This document shows positions 57,537 through 64,000 of a stretch of DNA of 64,000 bases, piece after piece. How positions within the stretch are numbered: position 1 is the first letter of the stretch; each line of letters opens with the position of its first letter. The stretch is from Ancalomicrobiaceae bacterium S20. GTDB lineage: Bacteria > Pseudomonadota > Alphaproteobacteria > Rhizobiales > Ancalomicrobiaceae. Below the pieces are notes generated by a model. It did not search any database and was not told the DNA's origin. It was given only the letters and a program-made list of their open reading frames with translations. A program made the position numbers and the translations under genes. The stretch is from NCBI GenBank assembly GCA_040269895.1, contig CP158568.1, positions 620,001 through 684,000 of the forward strand, read 5' to 3'.

Positions 57537-58658
57537 ATGTCGAAGTTAATCCTCAATCGCCGGTCTCTGTTGAAGTCCGCCGCGGCCGCCGGCGCGCTGA
57601 CGGTGGCGCCGTCCATCGGCCGCTTCGGCGCGGCGGAGGCCGCCGGCCTCACCATCGGCATTATCTATGTCGGCCCGCGCGACGACTTCGGCTGGAACCA
57701 GGCCCATGCGGTTGCGGCCAAGGCGCTCAAGGCGGTGCCGGGCGTGACCGTGGTCGAGGAGGAGAACGTTCCCGAGACGATCGCCGTGCAGAAGAGCATG
57801 GAGTCGATGATCAAGCTCGAAGGCGCGAAGCTGATCTTCGCGACCTCGTTCGGCTATTTCGATCCGCACATGATCGAGATGGCGAAGAAGTATCCGGATG
57901 TCGAGTTCCGCCACGCGATCGGCCTGTGGTCGAAGGACAAGCATCCGATGAACGCCGGCTCGTACTACGCCTATCTGCACCAGGCGCATTACGTGGACGG
58001 CATTGCGGCCGGCCTGTCGACCAAGTCGAACAAGCTCGGCTTCATCGCCGCCAAGCCGATCTCGTCGGTGCTGCAGAACATCAACGCCTTCACCATGGGC
58101 GTGCGCAAGGTCAATCCGAACGCGACCGTCCAGCTGATCTTCACCGGCGACTGGTCGCTGCCCGTGCGCGAGGCCGAGGCCGCCAACGCGCTCGCCGACG
58201 CCGGCTGCGATGTGCTGACCTGCCATGTCGACAGCCCGAAGGTGGTGGTCGAGACGGCCGAGAAGCGCGGCGTCAAGGTCTGCGGCCACAATGCCAGCCA
58301 GGCGCCGCTGGCGCCGAAGGGCTTCATCACCGGCGCGGAGTACAAGTGGGAGACGATCTACAAGTCGTTCGCCGACCTGCTCGCCAAGGGCCAGAAGCTG
58401 CCGAACTTCGAGCGCGGCGGCTACGACAAGGACTATGTCCAGAACACCCCGTTCGGCGCCGGAGCGACCGAGGAGGCCAAGAAGGCCGCGACCGCCGCGA
58501 TCGCCGATCTCAAGGCCAACAAGCCCTACGTCTCCGGTCCGCTCAAGGACAACAAGGGCAACGAGGTCGTCGCGGCCGGCAAGGTCATCGACAACTACGA
58601 TGTCTTCCTGGAGACGACGAGCTACCTCGTCGAGGGCGTGCAGGGCTCGCTGACCTGA
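57537..58658 (+). CDS. BMP family ABC transporter substrate-binding protein
   Basis: A 373-residue periplasmic binding protein. The N-terminus is a twin-arginine signal (NRRSLLKSAAAAGALTVAPS), so it is probably exported folded. The mature part matches the BMP/PnrA family: IGIIYVGPRDDFGWNQAH, IFATSFGYFDPHM, GSYYAYLHQAHYVDGIAAG and TFTGDW-like IFTGDWSLPVREAEAANALADAGCDVL. BMP proteins commonly bind nucleosides or related heterocycles. It is first in an operon with two permeases and an ATPase. A GC hairpin after the gene may favour higher levels of this component. Confidence 0.94.
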   Translation: MSKLILNRRSLLKSAAAAGALTVAPSIGRFGAAEAAGLTIGIIYVGPRDDFGWNQAHAVAAKALKAVPGVTVVEEENVPETIAVQKSMESMIKLEGAKLIFATSFGYFDPHMIEMAKKYPDVEFRHAIGLWSKDKHPMNAGSYYAYLHQAHYVDGIAAGLSTKSNKLGFIAAKPISSVLQNINAFTMGVRKVNPNATVQLIFTGDWSLPVREAEAANALADAGCDVLTCHVDSPKVVVETAEKRGVKVCGHNASQAPLAPKGFITGAEYKWETIYKSFADLLAKGQKLPNFERGGYDKDYVQNTPFGAGATEEAKKAATAAIADLKANKPYVSGPLKDNKGNEVVAAGKVIDNYDVFLETTSYLVEGVQGSLT

Positions 58659-58695
58659 GCCATCGGGGCGAGGCCCCGGAGGCGAGACCCCGGAA

Positions 58696-58717
58696 GGGGC
58701 CGGCGGGTGCCGGCCCC
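58696..58717 (+). other. Strong GC hairpin between BMP and permease genes
   Basis: GGGGCCGGC (58696-58704) pairs perfectly with GCCGGCCCC (58709-58717) over a 4-nt loop, without a U-tract. Such hairpins often stabilise the upstream message, giving excess binding protein relative to the permease. Confidence 0.6.
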
Positions 58718-58786
58718 GACGCGCCCTAGGTGAGGGCGGCACGTTCACCGCGTGGCCGCGCAGACCATCGACGTGAAGGAGAGGCC

Positions 58787-59914
58787 GTGACGGATACCAC
58801 CCAGGCTCCGCAGATCGCCGCGCCGAGCGGCGTTGCCGAGACGGTCGCCGCGATCCGGCGCGGATCCGAATATGTCGTGATCCCGATCTTCGCGCTGATC
58901 GTGTCGGCGGCGCTGTTCTCGCTGTTCCTTCTGGCGCTCGGGAAATCGCCGCAGCAGTTTCTCGAACTGGTCTGGCGCGGCGGCTTTGGCACCAGCTTCT
59001 CCTGGGAAAACACGCTGACGCGCGCCGCGCCGTTGATCCTGACCGCGCTCGCGGTCGCGATCCCGGCGCGGCTCGGGCTCGTGATCATCGGCGGCGAAGG
59101 CGCGCTCGTCCTCGCCGGCTTCGCCTCGGCGGTCGCGGCGCTGCCGTTCCTCGGCTGGGCGAGCCCCTGGCTCGTCATGCCGGTGATGTTCCTCGCCGCG
59201 GTGATCGCGGGCGCACTCTGGCTCGGTGCGGTCGGCGCGCTCCGGCACTATCGGGGCGTCAACGAGACGATCGCCTCGCTGCTCATGTTCTATATCGCCG
59301 TCTCGGTCCTGAACTTCTTCGTCGAGGGCGCCCTGCGCGACCCTTCTGACCCGAACAAGCCGTCGACGGCGCCGATCGGCGCCGCCAACATGGTCGGGCC
59401 GATCCCGTGGCTCAAGGACTGGCTCGACATCGGCGTGCACTGGGGGCTCGTGTTCGGCATCGTGATGGCGGTCGTGCTGCATATCCTGATGAACCGCACG
59501 ACCTTCGGCTTCGCCGCGCGTCTGACCGGCGGCAACGTACGGGCGGCGCGGGCGCAAGGGCTGCCGGTCGGCAAGCTCATGGTGCTCGCGACCATGATCG
59601 CCGGGGCCTGCGCCGGCATGGCCGGCTATTTCGAAGTCGCGGCGATCCTCGGCAAGGCCAACGGCTCGCTGATCGCCGGCTACGGCTTTACCGGCATCCT
59701 CGTGTCGTTCCTCGCCCGCCACAATCCGATCGTGATCCCGCCGGTTGCGATCCTGTTCGGCGGGCTCGCTGCCGCCGGCGGCATCATCCAGCGGCGCATG
59801 GGCCTGCCGGACGCGACCGTGCTCGTGCTCCAGGGCCTGATCTTCGTCGTGCTGCTCGTCTCGGAGACGCTCTACGGGCGGTTCTCGTTCTTCGATCCGG
59901 AGGCGCGCAAATGA
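58787..59914 (+). CDS. ABC transporter permease (BPD_transp_2 type) 1
   Basis: A 375-residue permease with about 9-10 membrane helices. Family features are RAAPLILTALAVAIPARLGLVIIGGEGALVLAG near the N-terminus and GGNVRAARAQGLPVGKLMVLATMIAGACAGMAGYFEV, the coupling region, followed by GYGFTGILVSFLARHNP. It pairs with the next permease to form the channel. GTG 58787 follows AAGGAGAGG. Its stop overlaps the next start (ATGA). Confidence 0.94.
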   Translation: MTDTTQAPQIAAPSGVAETVAAIRRGSEYVVIPIFALIVSAALFSLFLLALGKSPQQFLELVWRGGFGTSFSWENTLTRAAPLILTALAVAIPARLGLVIIGGEGALVLAGFASAVAALPFLGWASPWLVMPVMFLAAVIAGALWLGAVGALRHYRGVNETIASLLMFYIAVSVLNFFVEGALRDPSDPNKPSTAPIGAANMVGPIPWLKDWLDIGVHWGLVFGIVMAVVLHILMNRTTFGFAARLTGGNVRAARAQGLPVGKLMVLATMIAGACAGMAGYFEVAAILGKANGSLIAGYGFTGILVSFLARHNPIVIPPVAILFGGLAAAGGIIQRRMGLPDATVLVLQGLIFVVLLVSETLYGRFSFFDPEARK

Positions 59915-60831
59915 GCGATGCAGCCCTTGTCACGGTGGCGACCGCCATGTTCGCCGGCGCGATCCGCGTCTCGACCCCGTTCCTGTTCGTGTCGCTCGGC
60001 GAATGCCTGACCGAGAAGTCCGGCCGGATCAATCTCGGCCTCGAAGGCACGCTCGTGTTCGGCGCGATGACCGCCTACGCGATCTCGTACCACTCGGGGA
60101 GCCCCTGGATCGGCGTGCTCGCCGCCGGCATCGCCGGCTCGCTGTTCGGCGCGCTGCACGGCGCGGTCTGCCGGCTGCCGCGCGTCAACGACGTGGCGAT
60201 CGGCATCGCGCTCATGCTGTTCGGCACCGGCCTCGCGTTCTTCTTCGGCAAGCCGTACATCCAGCCGACCGCGCCGCGCCTGCCCTCGATCGACTTCGGT
60301 TTCCTCGTCTCCAATCCGCAGCTCAAGGAAGCGCTGAAGATCAATCCCTTGTTCTTCGTCGGCCTTCTGGTCGCGGTCGCGATGTGGTGGGCGTTCAAGA
60401 ACACGCGCGTCGGGCTGACCGTGCGCATGACCGGCGACAGCGCCGCGACCGCGCGCGCCATGGGCACCTCGGTCGATCTGGTGCGGTTCCTCGCCACCAC
60501 CGCCGGCGGCTTCCTCGCCGGCGTCGGCGGGGCGTTCCTGTCGCTCTATTACCCGGGCTCCTGGAACGAGGGCCTTTCCTCCGGCCAGGGTCTGATGGCG
60601 GTGGCGCTGGTGATCTTCGCGCGCTGGAACCCGCTCGCCTGTTTCGTGGCGGCGCTGCTGTTCGGCGGCGCGGGGGCGATCGGCCCGGCGCTGCAGTCGG
60701 TCGGGATCAGCCAAGGCTACCACTTCTTCAACGCCGCGCCCTACATCCTGACGCTCATCATCATGATCGCGTCGACCTCGCCGAAGCGCAGCCTCAAGGG
60801 CGCGCCGGGCGAACTCACCCTGATGAAGTGA
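59911..60831 (+). CDS. ABC transporter permease (BPD_transp_2 type) 2
   Basis: A 306-residue permease with about 8-9 membrane helices. It has the family opening [38 protein letters not shown], the coupling segment [36 protein letters not shown] and the [18 protein letters not shown] loop. It begins within the stop of the first permease and is followed after 10 bp by the biuret hydrolase gene. Confidence 0.94.
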   Translation: MSDAALVTVATAMFAGAIRVSTPFLFVSLGECLTEKSGRINLGLEGTLVFGAMTAYAISYHSGSPWIGVLAAGIAGSLFGALHGAVCRLPRVNDVAIGIALMLFGTGLAFFFGKPYIQPTAPRLPSIDFGFLVSNPQLKEALKINPLFFVGLLVAVAMWWAFKNTRVGLTVRMTGDSAATARAMGTSVDLVRFLATTAGGFLAGVGGAFLSLYYPGSWNEGLSSGQGLMAVALVIFARWNPLACFVAALLFGGAGAIGPALQSVGISQGYHFFNAAPYILTLIIMIASTSPKRSLKGAPGELTLMK

Positions 60832-60841
60832 GGAGGGAGCC

Positions 60842-61561
60842 ATGAGCCTCGACGAGCGCATTGCGCAGGCCCTGGTTCCGGGCGCCCACACGGTCGCCGC
60901 GGAGCCATATCTCTGGCCGTTCGACGGTGATCTCCGGCCGGAGAACACCGCCTTCGTGATCATCGACATGCAGACCGACTTCTGCGGCGTCGGCGGCTAT
61001 GTCGATTGCATGGGCTACGACATCGCGCTGACGCGGGCGCCGATCGAGCCGATCGCCAAGGTGCTCGCCGTCATGCGCGCCAAGGGCTTCCATGTGATCC
61101 ACACCCGCGAGGGGCATCGGCCGGATCTCTCCGACCTGCCGGCCAACAAGCGCTGGCGCTCGCAGCGCATCGGCGCCGGCATCGGTGATCAGGGGCCGCA
61201 GGGCCGCATCCTGGTACGCGGCGAGCCGGGCTGGGAGATCATCCCGGAACTGGCGCCGCTCGCCCATGAGCCGATCATCGACAAGCCGGGCAAGGGCACG
61301 TTCTGCGCCACCGATTTCGAGCTCGTGCTCCGGATGCGCGGCATCCGCAACATCGTGCTCTCGGGCATCACCACCGACGTCTGCGTCCACACGACCATGC
61401 GCGAGGCCAACGATCGCGGCTTCGAGTGCCTGCTGCTCGAGGACTGCTGCGCCGCGACCAAGCGCGAGAACCATCTCGCGGCCATCGACATGGTCAAGAT
61501 GCAGGGCGGCGTGTTCGGCGCGGTCGCGACCAGCGACCGGTTTCTGGAGAGCATCGCATGA
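60842..61561 (+). CDS. biuH: Biuret amidohydrolase (isochorismatase fold)
   Basis: A 239-residue cysteine hydrolase. The catalytic Asp is in [12 protein letters not shown], Lys in [12 protein letters not shown] and Cys in [19 protein letters not shown]. The whole-protein pattern, including [42 protein letters not shown] and [12 protein letters not shown], is that of the rhizobial biuret hydrolases, which split biuret to allophanate and ammonia. The product is the substrate of atzF in the same locus. AGGAGGGAG precedes ATG 60842. Placement inside the transporter operon links uptake to hydrolysis. Confidence 0.9.
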   Translation: MSLDERIAQALVPGAHTVAAEPYLWPFDGDLRPENTAFVIIDMQTDFCGVGGYVDCMGYDIALTRAPIEPIAKVLAVMRAKGFHVIHTREGHRPDLSDLPANKRWRSQRIGAGIGDQGPQGRILVRGEPGWEIIPELAPLAHEPIIDKPGKGTFCATDFELVLRMRGIRNIVLSGITTDVCVHTTMREANDRGFECLLLEDCCAATKRENHLAAIDMVKMQGGVFGAVATSDRFLESIA

Positions 61562-63120
61562 GCGCGGCGGCACTGGAATCCGAGACGACCGCCTCGCCGT
61601 CCGGGATGACCGCCGTCGGCGTCGAGACCGTCGGCATGACCAAGATCTTCGGGCCGCTCGTCGCGCTCGACGACGTCTCGATCAAGGTCCGGCCCGGCAC
61701 GCTGCACGCGCTGCTCGGCGAGAACGGCGCCGGCAAGTCGACGCTGGTGAAGTGCATGATGGGCTTCTACCAGCCGACGCGCGGTCAGCTGATGGTCGAC
61801 GGCCACGAGGTCTCCTGCCGCAACCCGCGCGACGCCATGAAGCTGAAGCTCGGCATGGTCTACCAGCACTTCACGCTGGTGCCGTCGCTGACCGCGGCCG
61901 AGAACCTGGTCGTGTCGCGCACCGACTGCCCGGCCGTGATCGACTGGAAGACCGAGACGGCGCGGCTGGAGGCGTTCCTCGAGACGATGCCGTTCCGGGT
62001 GCCGCTGAAGACGCCGGTCTCGGGTCTCTCCGCCGGCGAGAAGCAGAAGCTCGAGATCCTGAAGCAGCTCTATCTCGATCGCCGCTTCCTGATCCTCGAC
62101 GAGCCGACCAGCGTGCTGACGCCGGGCGAGGCCGACGAGATCCTCGGCATGCTGCGCGGCCTGACCGACGCCGGGCGGCTGACGATCCTGATGATCTCGC
62201 ACAAGTTCCGCGAAGTGACGGCCTATGCCGACGAGGTCAGCGTGCTCCGGCGCGGCCAGTATGTCGGCGGCGGCAAGGTCGGTGAACTGTCGGTCGACGC
62301 CATGGCGCGCATGATGATCGGCGACACCAAGATCCGCGAGCGCGCGGCGCGGACGCCGTTCACCGATCCGCCGACGGTGCTCGAACTGACCGCGTTGCAC
62401 GCCTCCGACGACGAGGGCCTGCCGGCGATCGCCGCGATCGACCTCAAGGTCAAGGCCGGGGAGATCGTCGGCATCGCCGGCGTGTCGGGCAACGGCCAGT
62501 CGGAGCTGGTCGAGGTCCTGTCCGGCCAGCGCGACCTCGACGACGGCCGCATCTTCGTGCGCGGCGAGGCGTTCGAGCCGAAGCGCGAGGCGATGGACCG
62601 GTTCAAGGTGTTCTCGCTGCAGGAGGAGCCGCTGCGCAACGCCGCGGTGCCGCGCATGTCCGTCGCCGAGAACATGGCGTTCCGCACCTTCGACAAGCCG
62701 CCGATCGCCTCGGCCGGCGGCTTCCTGTCGCCGAAGCCGATGAAGAAGATCGCCCGCGAGTTGATTGCGCGCTACCGGGTCAAGACGCCGTCGCCGGATA
62801 CACCGATCGAGAACCTGTCGGGCGGCAACGTGCAGCGCGCCGTGCTGGCGCGCGAACTCTCCGGCGACGTCGACGTGCTGGTGGTCGCCAACCCCTGCTT
62901 CGGGCTCGATTTCGCCTCGGTGTCGGAGATCCGGACCCAGATCATGGAGCAACGCAATCGCGGCGCCGCCGTGCTGCTCGTCTCGGAGGATCTGGACGAG
63001 ATCCTCGAACTGGCGGACCGTGTCGCCGTGATGTCGGAGGGCCGCATCACCTATGTGGCGCCGATCGGCGAGACCGACCGGCAGACGATCGGGCACGCGA
63101 TGGCGGGAGGCCATCATTGA
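61558..63120 (+). CDS. ABC transporter ATP-binding protein (double cassette)
   Basis: A 520-residue protein with two fused ATPase domains, the form used by BMP/nucleoside importers. Cassette 1 has Walker [11 protein letters not shown]-loop [12 protein letters not shown], signature LSAGEKQK and Walker [11 protein letters not shown]. Cassette 2 has the altered [10 protein letters not shown], an intact-looking signature ([14 protein letters not shown]) and a weakened Walker B ([12 protein letters not shown]), as is common for the second half. The start overlaps the biuH stop (ATGA); the stop overlaps the next gene. Confidence 0.95.
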   Translation: MSAAALESETTASPSGMTAVGVETVGMTKIFGPLVALDDVSIKVRPGTLHALLGENGAGKSTLVKCMMGFYQPTRGQLMVDGHEVSCRNPRDAMKLKLGMVYQHFTLVPSLTAAENLVVSRTDCPAVIDWKTETARLEAFLETMPFRVPLKTPVSGLSAGEKQKLEILKQLYLDRRFLILDEPTSVLTPGEADEILGMLRGLTDAGRLTILMISHKFREVTAYADEVSVLRRGQYVGGGKVGELSVDAMARMMIGDTKIRERAARTPFTDPPTVLELTALHASDDEGLPAIAAIDLKVKAGEIVGIAGVSGNGQSELVEVLSGQRDLDDGRIFVRGEAFEPKREAMDRFKVFSLQEEPLRNAAVPRMSVAENMAFRTFDKPPIASAGGFLSPKPMKKIARELIARYRVKTPSPDTPIENLSGGNVQRAVLARELSGDVDVLVVANPCFGLDFASVSEIRTQIMEQRNRGAAVLLVSEDLDEILELADRVAVMSEGRITYVAPIGETDRQTIGHAMAGGHH

Positions 63121-63803
63121 TGGCGGAAGACATGATCGAAGTCGCGGCCGAGCCGTTCGCCTACACATTTCCGCCCGGCAAGACGGCGCTGGTCGTGATC
63201 GACATGCAGCGCGACTTCGTCGAGCCCGGCGGCTTCGGCGAGACGCTCGGCAACGACGTCTCGCTCCTGACCGCCATCGTACCGACGGTCCGGGCGCTGC
63301 TCGACCTGTTCCGCGCGCAGGGCTGGCCGATCGTGCACACGCGTGAGAGCCATTCGCCCGATCTGGCCGACTGTCCGCCGGCCAAGCGCGACCGCGGCGC
63401 GCCGAAGCTCCGGATTGGCGACGAAGGCCCGATGGGCCGCATTCTCGTGCGCGGCGAGCCGGGCAACGACATCATCCCGGAACTGGCGCCCATGCCGGGC
63501 GAGATCGTGCTCGACAAGCCGGGCAAGGGCGCGTTCTACGCCACCGCGCTCGGCGACATCCTTCGGCTGAAGGGCATCACCCATCTGGTCTTCGCTGGCG
63601 TGACCACGGAAGTCTGCGTGCAAACGACGATGCGCGAGGCGAACGACCGCGGCTACGACTGCCTGCTGGTCGAGGACGCGACCGAGAGCTATTTCCCGGA
63701 ATTCAAGCAGGCGGCGATCGCCATGATCCGCGCCCAGGGCGGCATCGTCGGCTGGACGACCGATTTCGAACGGCTCGCGGCGGCCGTCAGGAGGAACGCA
63801 TGA
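63120..63803 (+). CDS. Second isochorismatase-fold cysteine hydrolase
   Basis: A 227-residue hydrolase with the same triad as biuH: Asp in [15 protein letters not shown], Lys in [15 protein letters not shown] and Cys in [19 protein letters not shown]. It differs from biuH in the N-terminus and in the substrate loop ([28 protein letters not shown] in place of [21 protein letters not shown]...). Related roles include triuret hydrolase, ureidoacrylate hydrolase or a biuret hydrolase isoenzyme; which one is open. It starts in the stop of the ATPase gene (TGATG) and overlaps atzG, so it is translated as part of the same operon. Confidence 0.9.
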   Translation: MAEDMIEVAAEPFAYTFPPGKTALVVIDMQRDFVEPGGFGETLGNDVSLLTAIVPTVRALLDLFRAQGWPIVHTRESHSPDLADCPPAKRDRGAPKLRIGDEGPMGRILVRGEPGNDIIPELAPMPGEIVLDKPGKGAFYATALGDILRLKGITHLVFAGVTTEVCVQTTMREANDRGYDCLLVEDATESYFPEFKQAAIAMIRAQGGIVGWTTDFERLAAAVRRNA

Positions 63804-63997
63804 CCAAGGCCGCGGCGCCGGGCTTCGACCCGGCCGCCCATGTCGCGCACATGGAGGCCCAGCTCGGGCTCGTCATCGACCCGGCCTGGCGGCCGACGGT
63901 GGTCGCCAACATGACCGCGGTCGCCCGGGCGGCCGACCTGGTGATGTCCTGGCCGCTGCCGGAGGACATCGAGGCGGCTCCGGTGTTCGAGGCGTGA
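63800..63997 (+). CDS. atzG: AtzG-like small subunit (DUF4089)
   Basis: A 65-residue protein: [56 protein letters not shown]. This is the DUF4089 pattern, whose characterised member AtzG forms a GatAC-like complex with the amidase AtzE that hydrolyses 1-carboxybiuret. It starts in the previous stop (ATGA). Its own stop (TGA 63995-63997) overlaps an ATG at 63997, the presumed first codon of atzE, which lies outside the window. Confidence 0.9.
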   Translation: MTKAAAPGFDPAAHVAHMEAQLGLVIDPAWRPTVVANMTAVARAADLVMSWPLPEDIEAAPVFEA

Positions 63998-64000
63998 TGA

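Overview
The window is GC-rich (mostly high 60s percent by eye) and typical of an alphaproteobacterium of the order Hyphomicrobiales (Rhizobiales). Support: a two-piece, circularly permuted tmRNA gene with tag ANDNYAPVAVAA; the sspB-DUF4169-ribbon-helix-helix trio; the hflK-hflC-DUF2065-degP neighbourhood; peptide-attenuator leaders in front of ilvB and leuA; and a rhizobial-type biuret/cyanurate gene set. The genus cannot be resolved from the sequence alone.

Layout. 1-9.4 kb: partial hypothetical gene, FAD-linked oxidase, zinc alcohol dehydrogenase, a large AsmA-like gene broken by two frameshifts, the sspB trio, tmRNA and a DUF1127-like small protein. 9.8-16.6 kb: LysR regulator, thyA, a class A beta-lactamase, GNAT acetyltransferase, folA, then hflK-hflC-DUF2065. 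16.6-19.6 kb: a lower-GC block on the minus strand, separating DUF2065 from degP, which reads as a decaying polymorphic-toxin/immunity-like array (three related units, a 278-bp direct repeat, one frameshifted long gene, in-frame fusions). 19.8-26.3 kb: degP, a double-receiver response regulator, serB, miaA and a PAS-GGDEF-EAL protein. 26.3-40.6 kb: branched-chain amino-acid genes (ilvB with leader peptide and attenuator, ilvN, ilvC, leuA with leucine-rich leader) interspersed with a vapBC remnant, pdxJ, a membrane protein, an EEP nuclease/phosphatase, a NUDIX protein, a PhzF protein, a second toxin-antitoxin pair and tRNA-Lys. 40.7-47.3 kb: a compact minus-strand Bat operon (moxR-DUF58-DUF4381-batA-batB-TPR-batD). 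47.5-51.5 kb: a two-component pair, an AraC regulator and TspO.

51.6 kb to the end: a catabolic locus. It encodes a ring-opening amidohydrolase (cyanuric acid hydrolase/barbiturase family), a DUF1636 protein, allophanate hydrolase, a GntR regulator, an isopenicillin-N-synthase-type oxygenase, a complete BMP-type ABC importer, biuret hydrolase, a second isochorismatase-fold hydrolase and AtzG. The logic is import of a nitrogen-rich heterocycle or ureide, ring opening, stepwise amide hydrolysis and release of ammonia and CO2. Shared inverted TGTATGCA motifs before the allophanate hydrolase gene and the transporter operon suggest control by the GntR protein. The expected AtzE would begin on the last bases of the window.

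Several genes carry small indels (AsmA, the toxin-like gene, vapC, batD, possibly DUF1636). Two of them lie in G4 tracts where one more G would restore the frame, so assembly error must be weighed against true decay.
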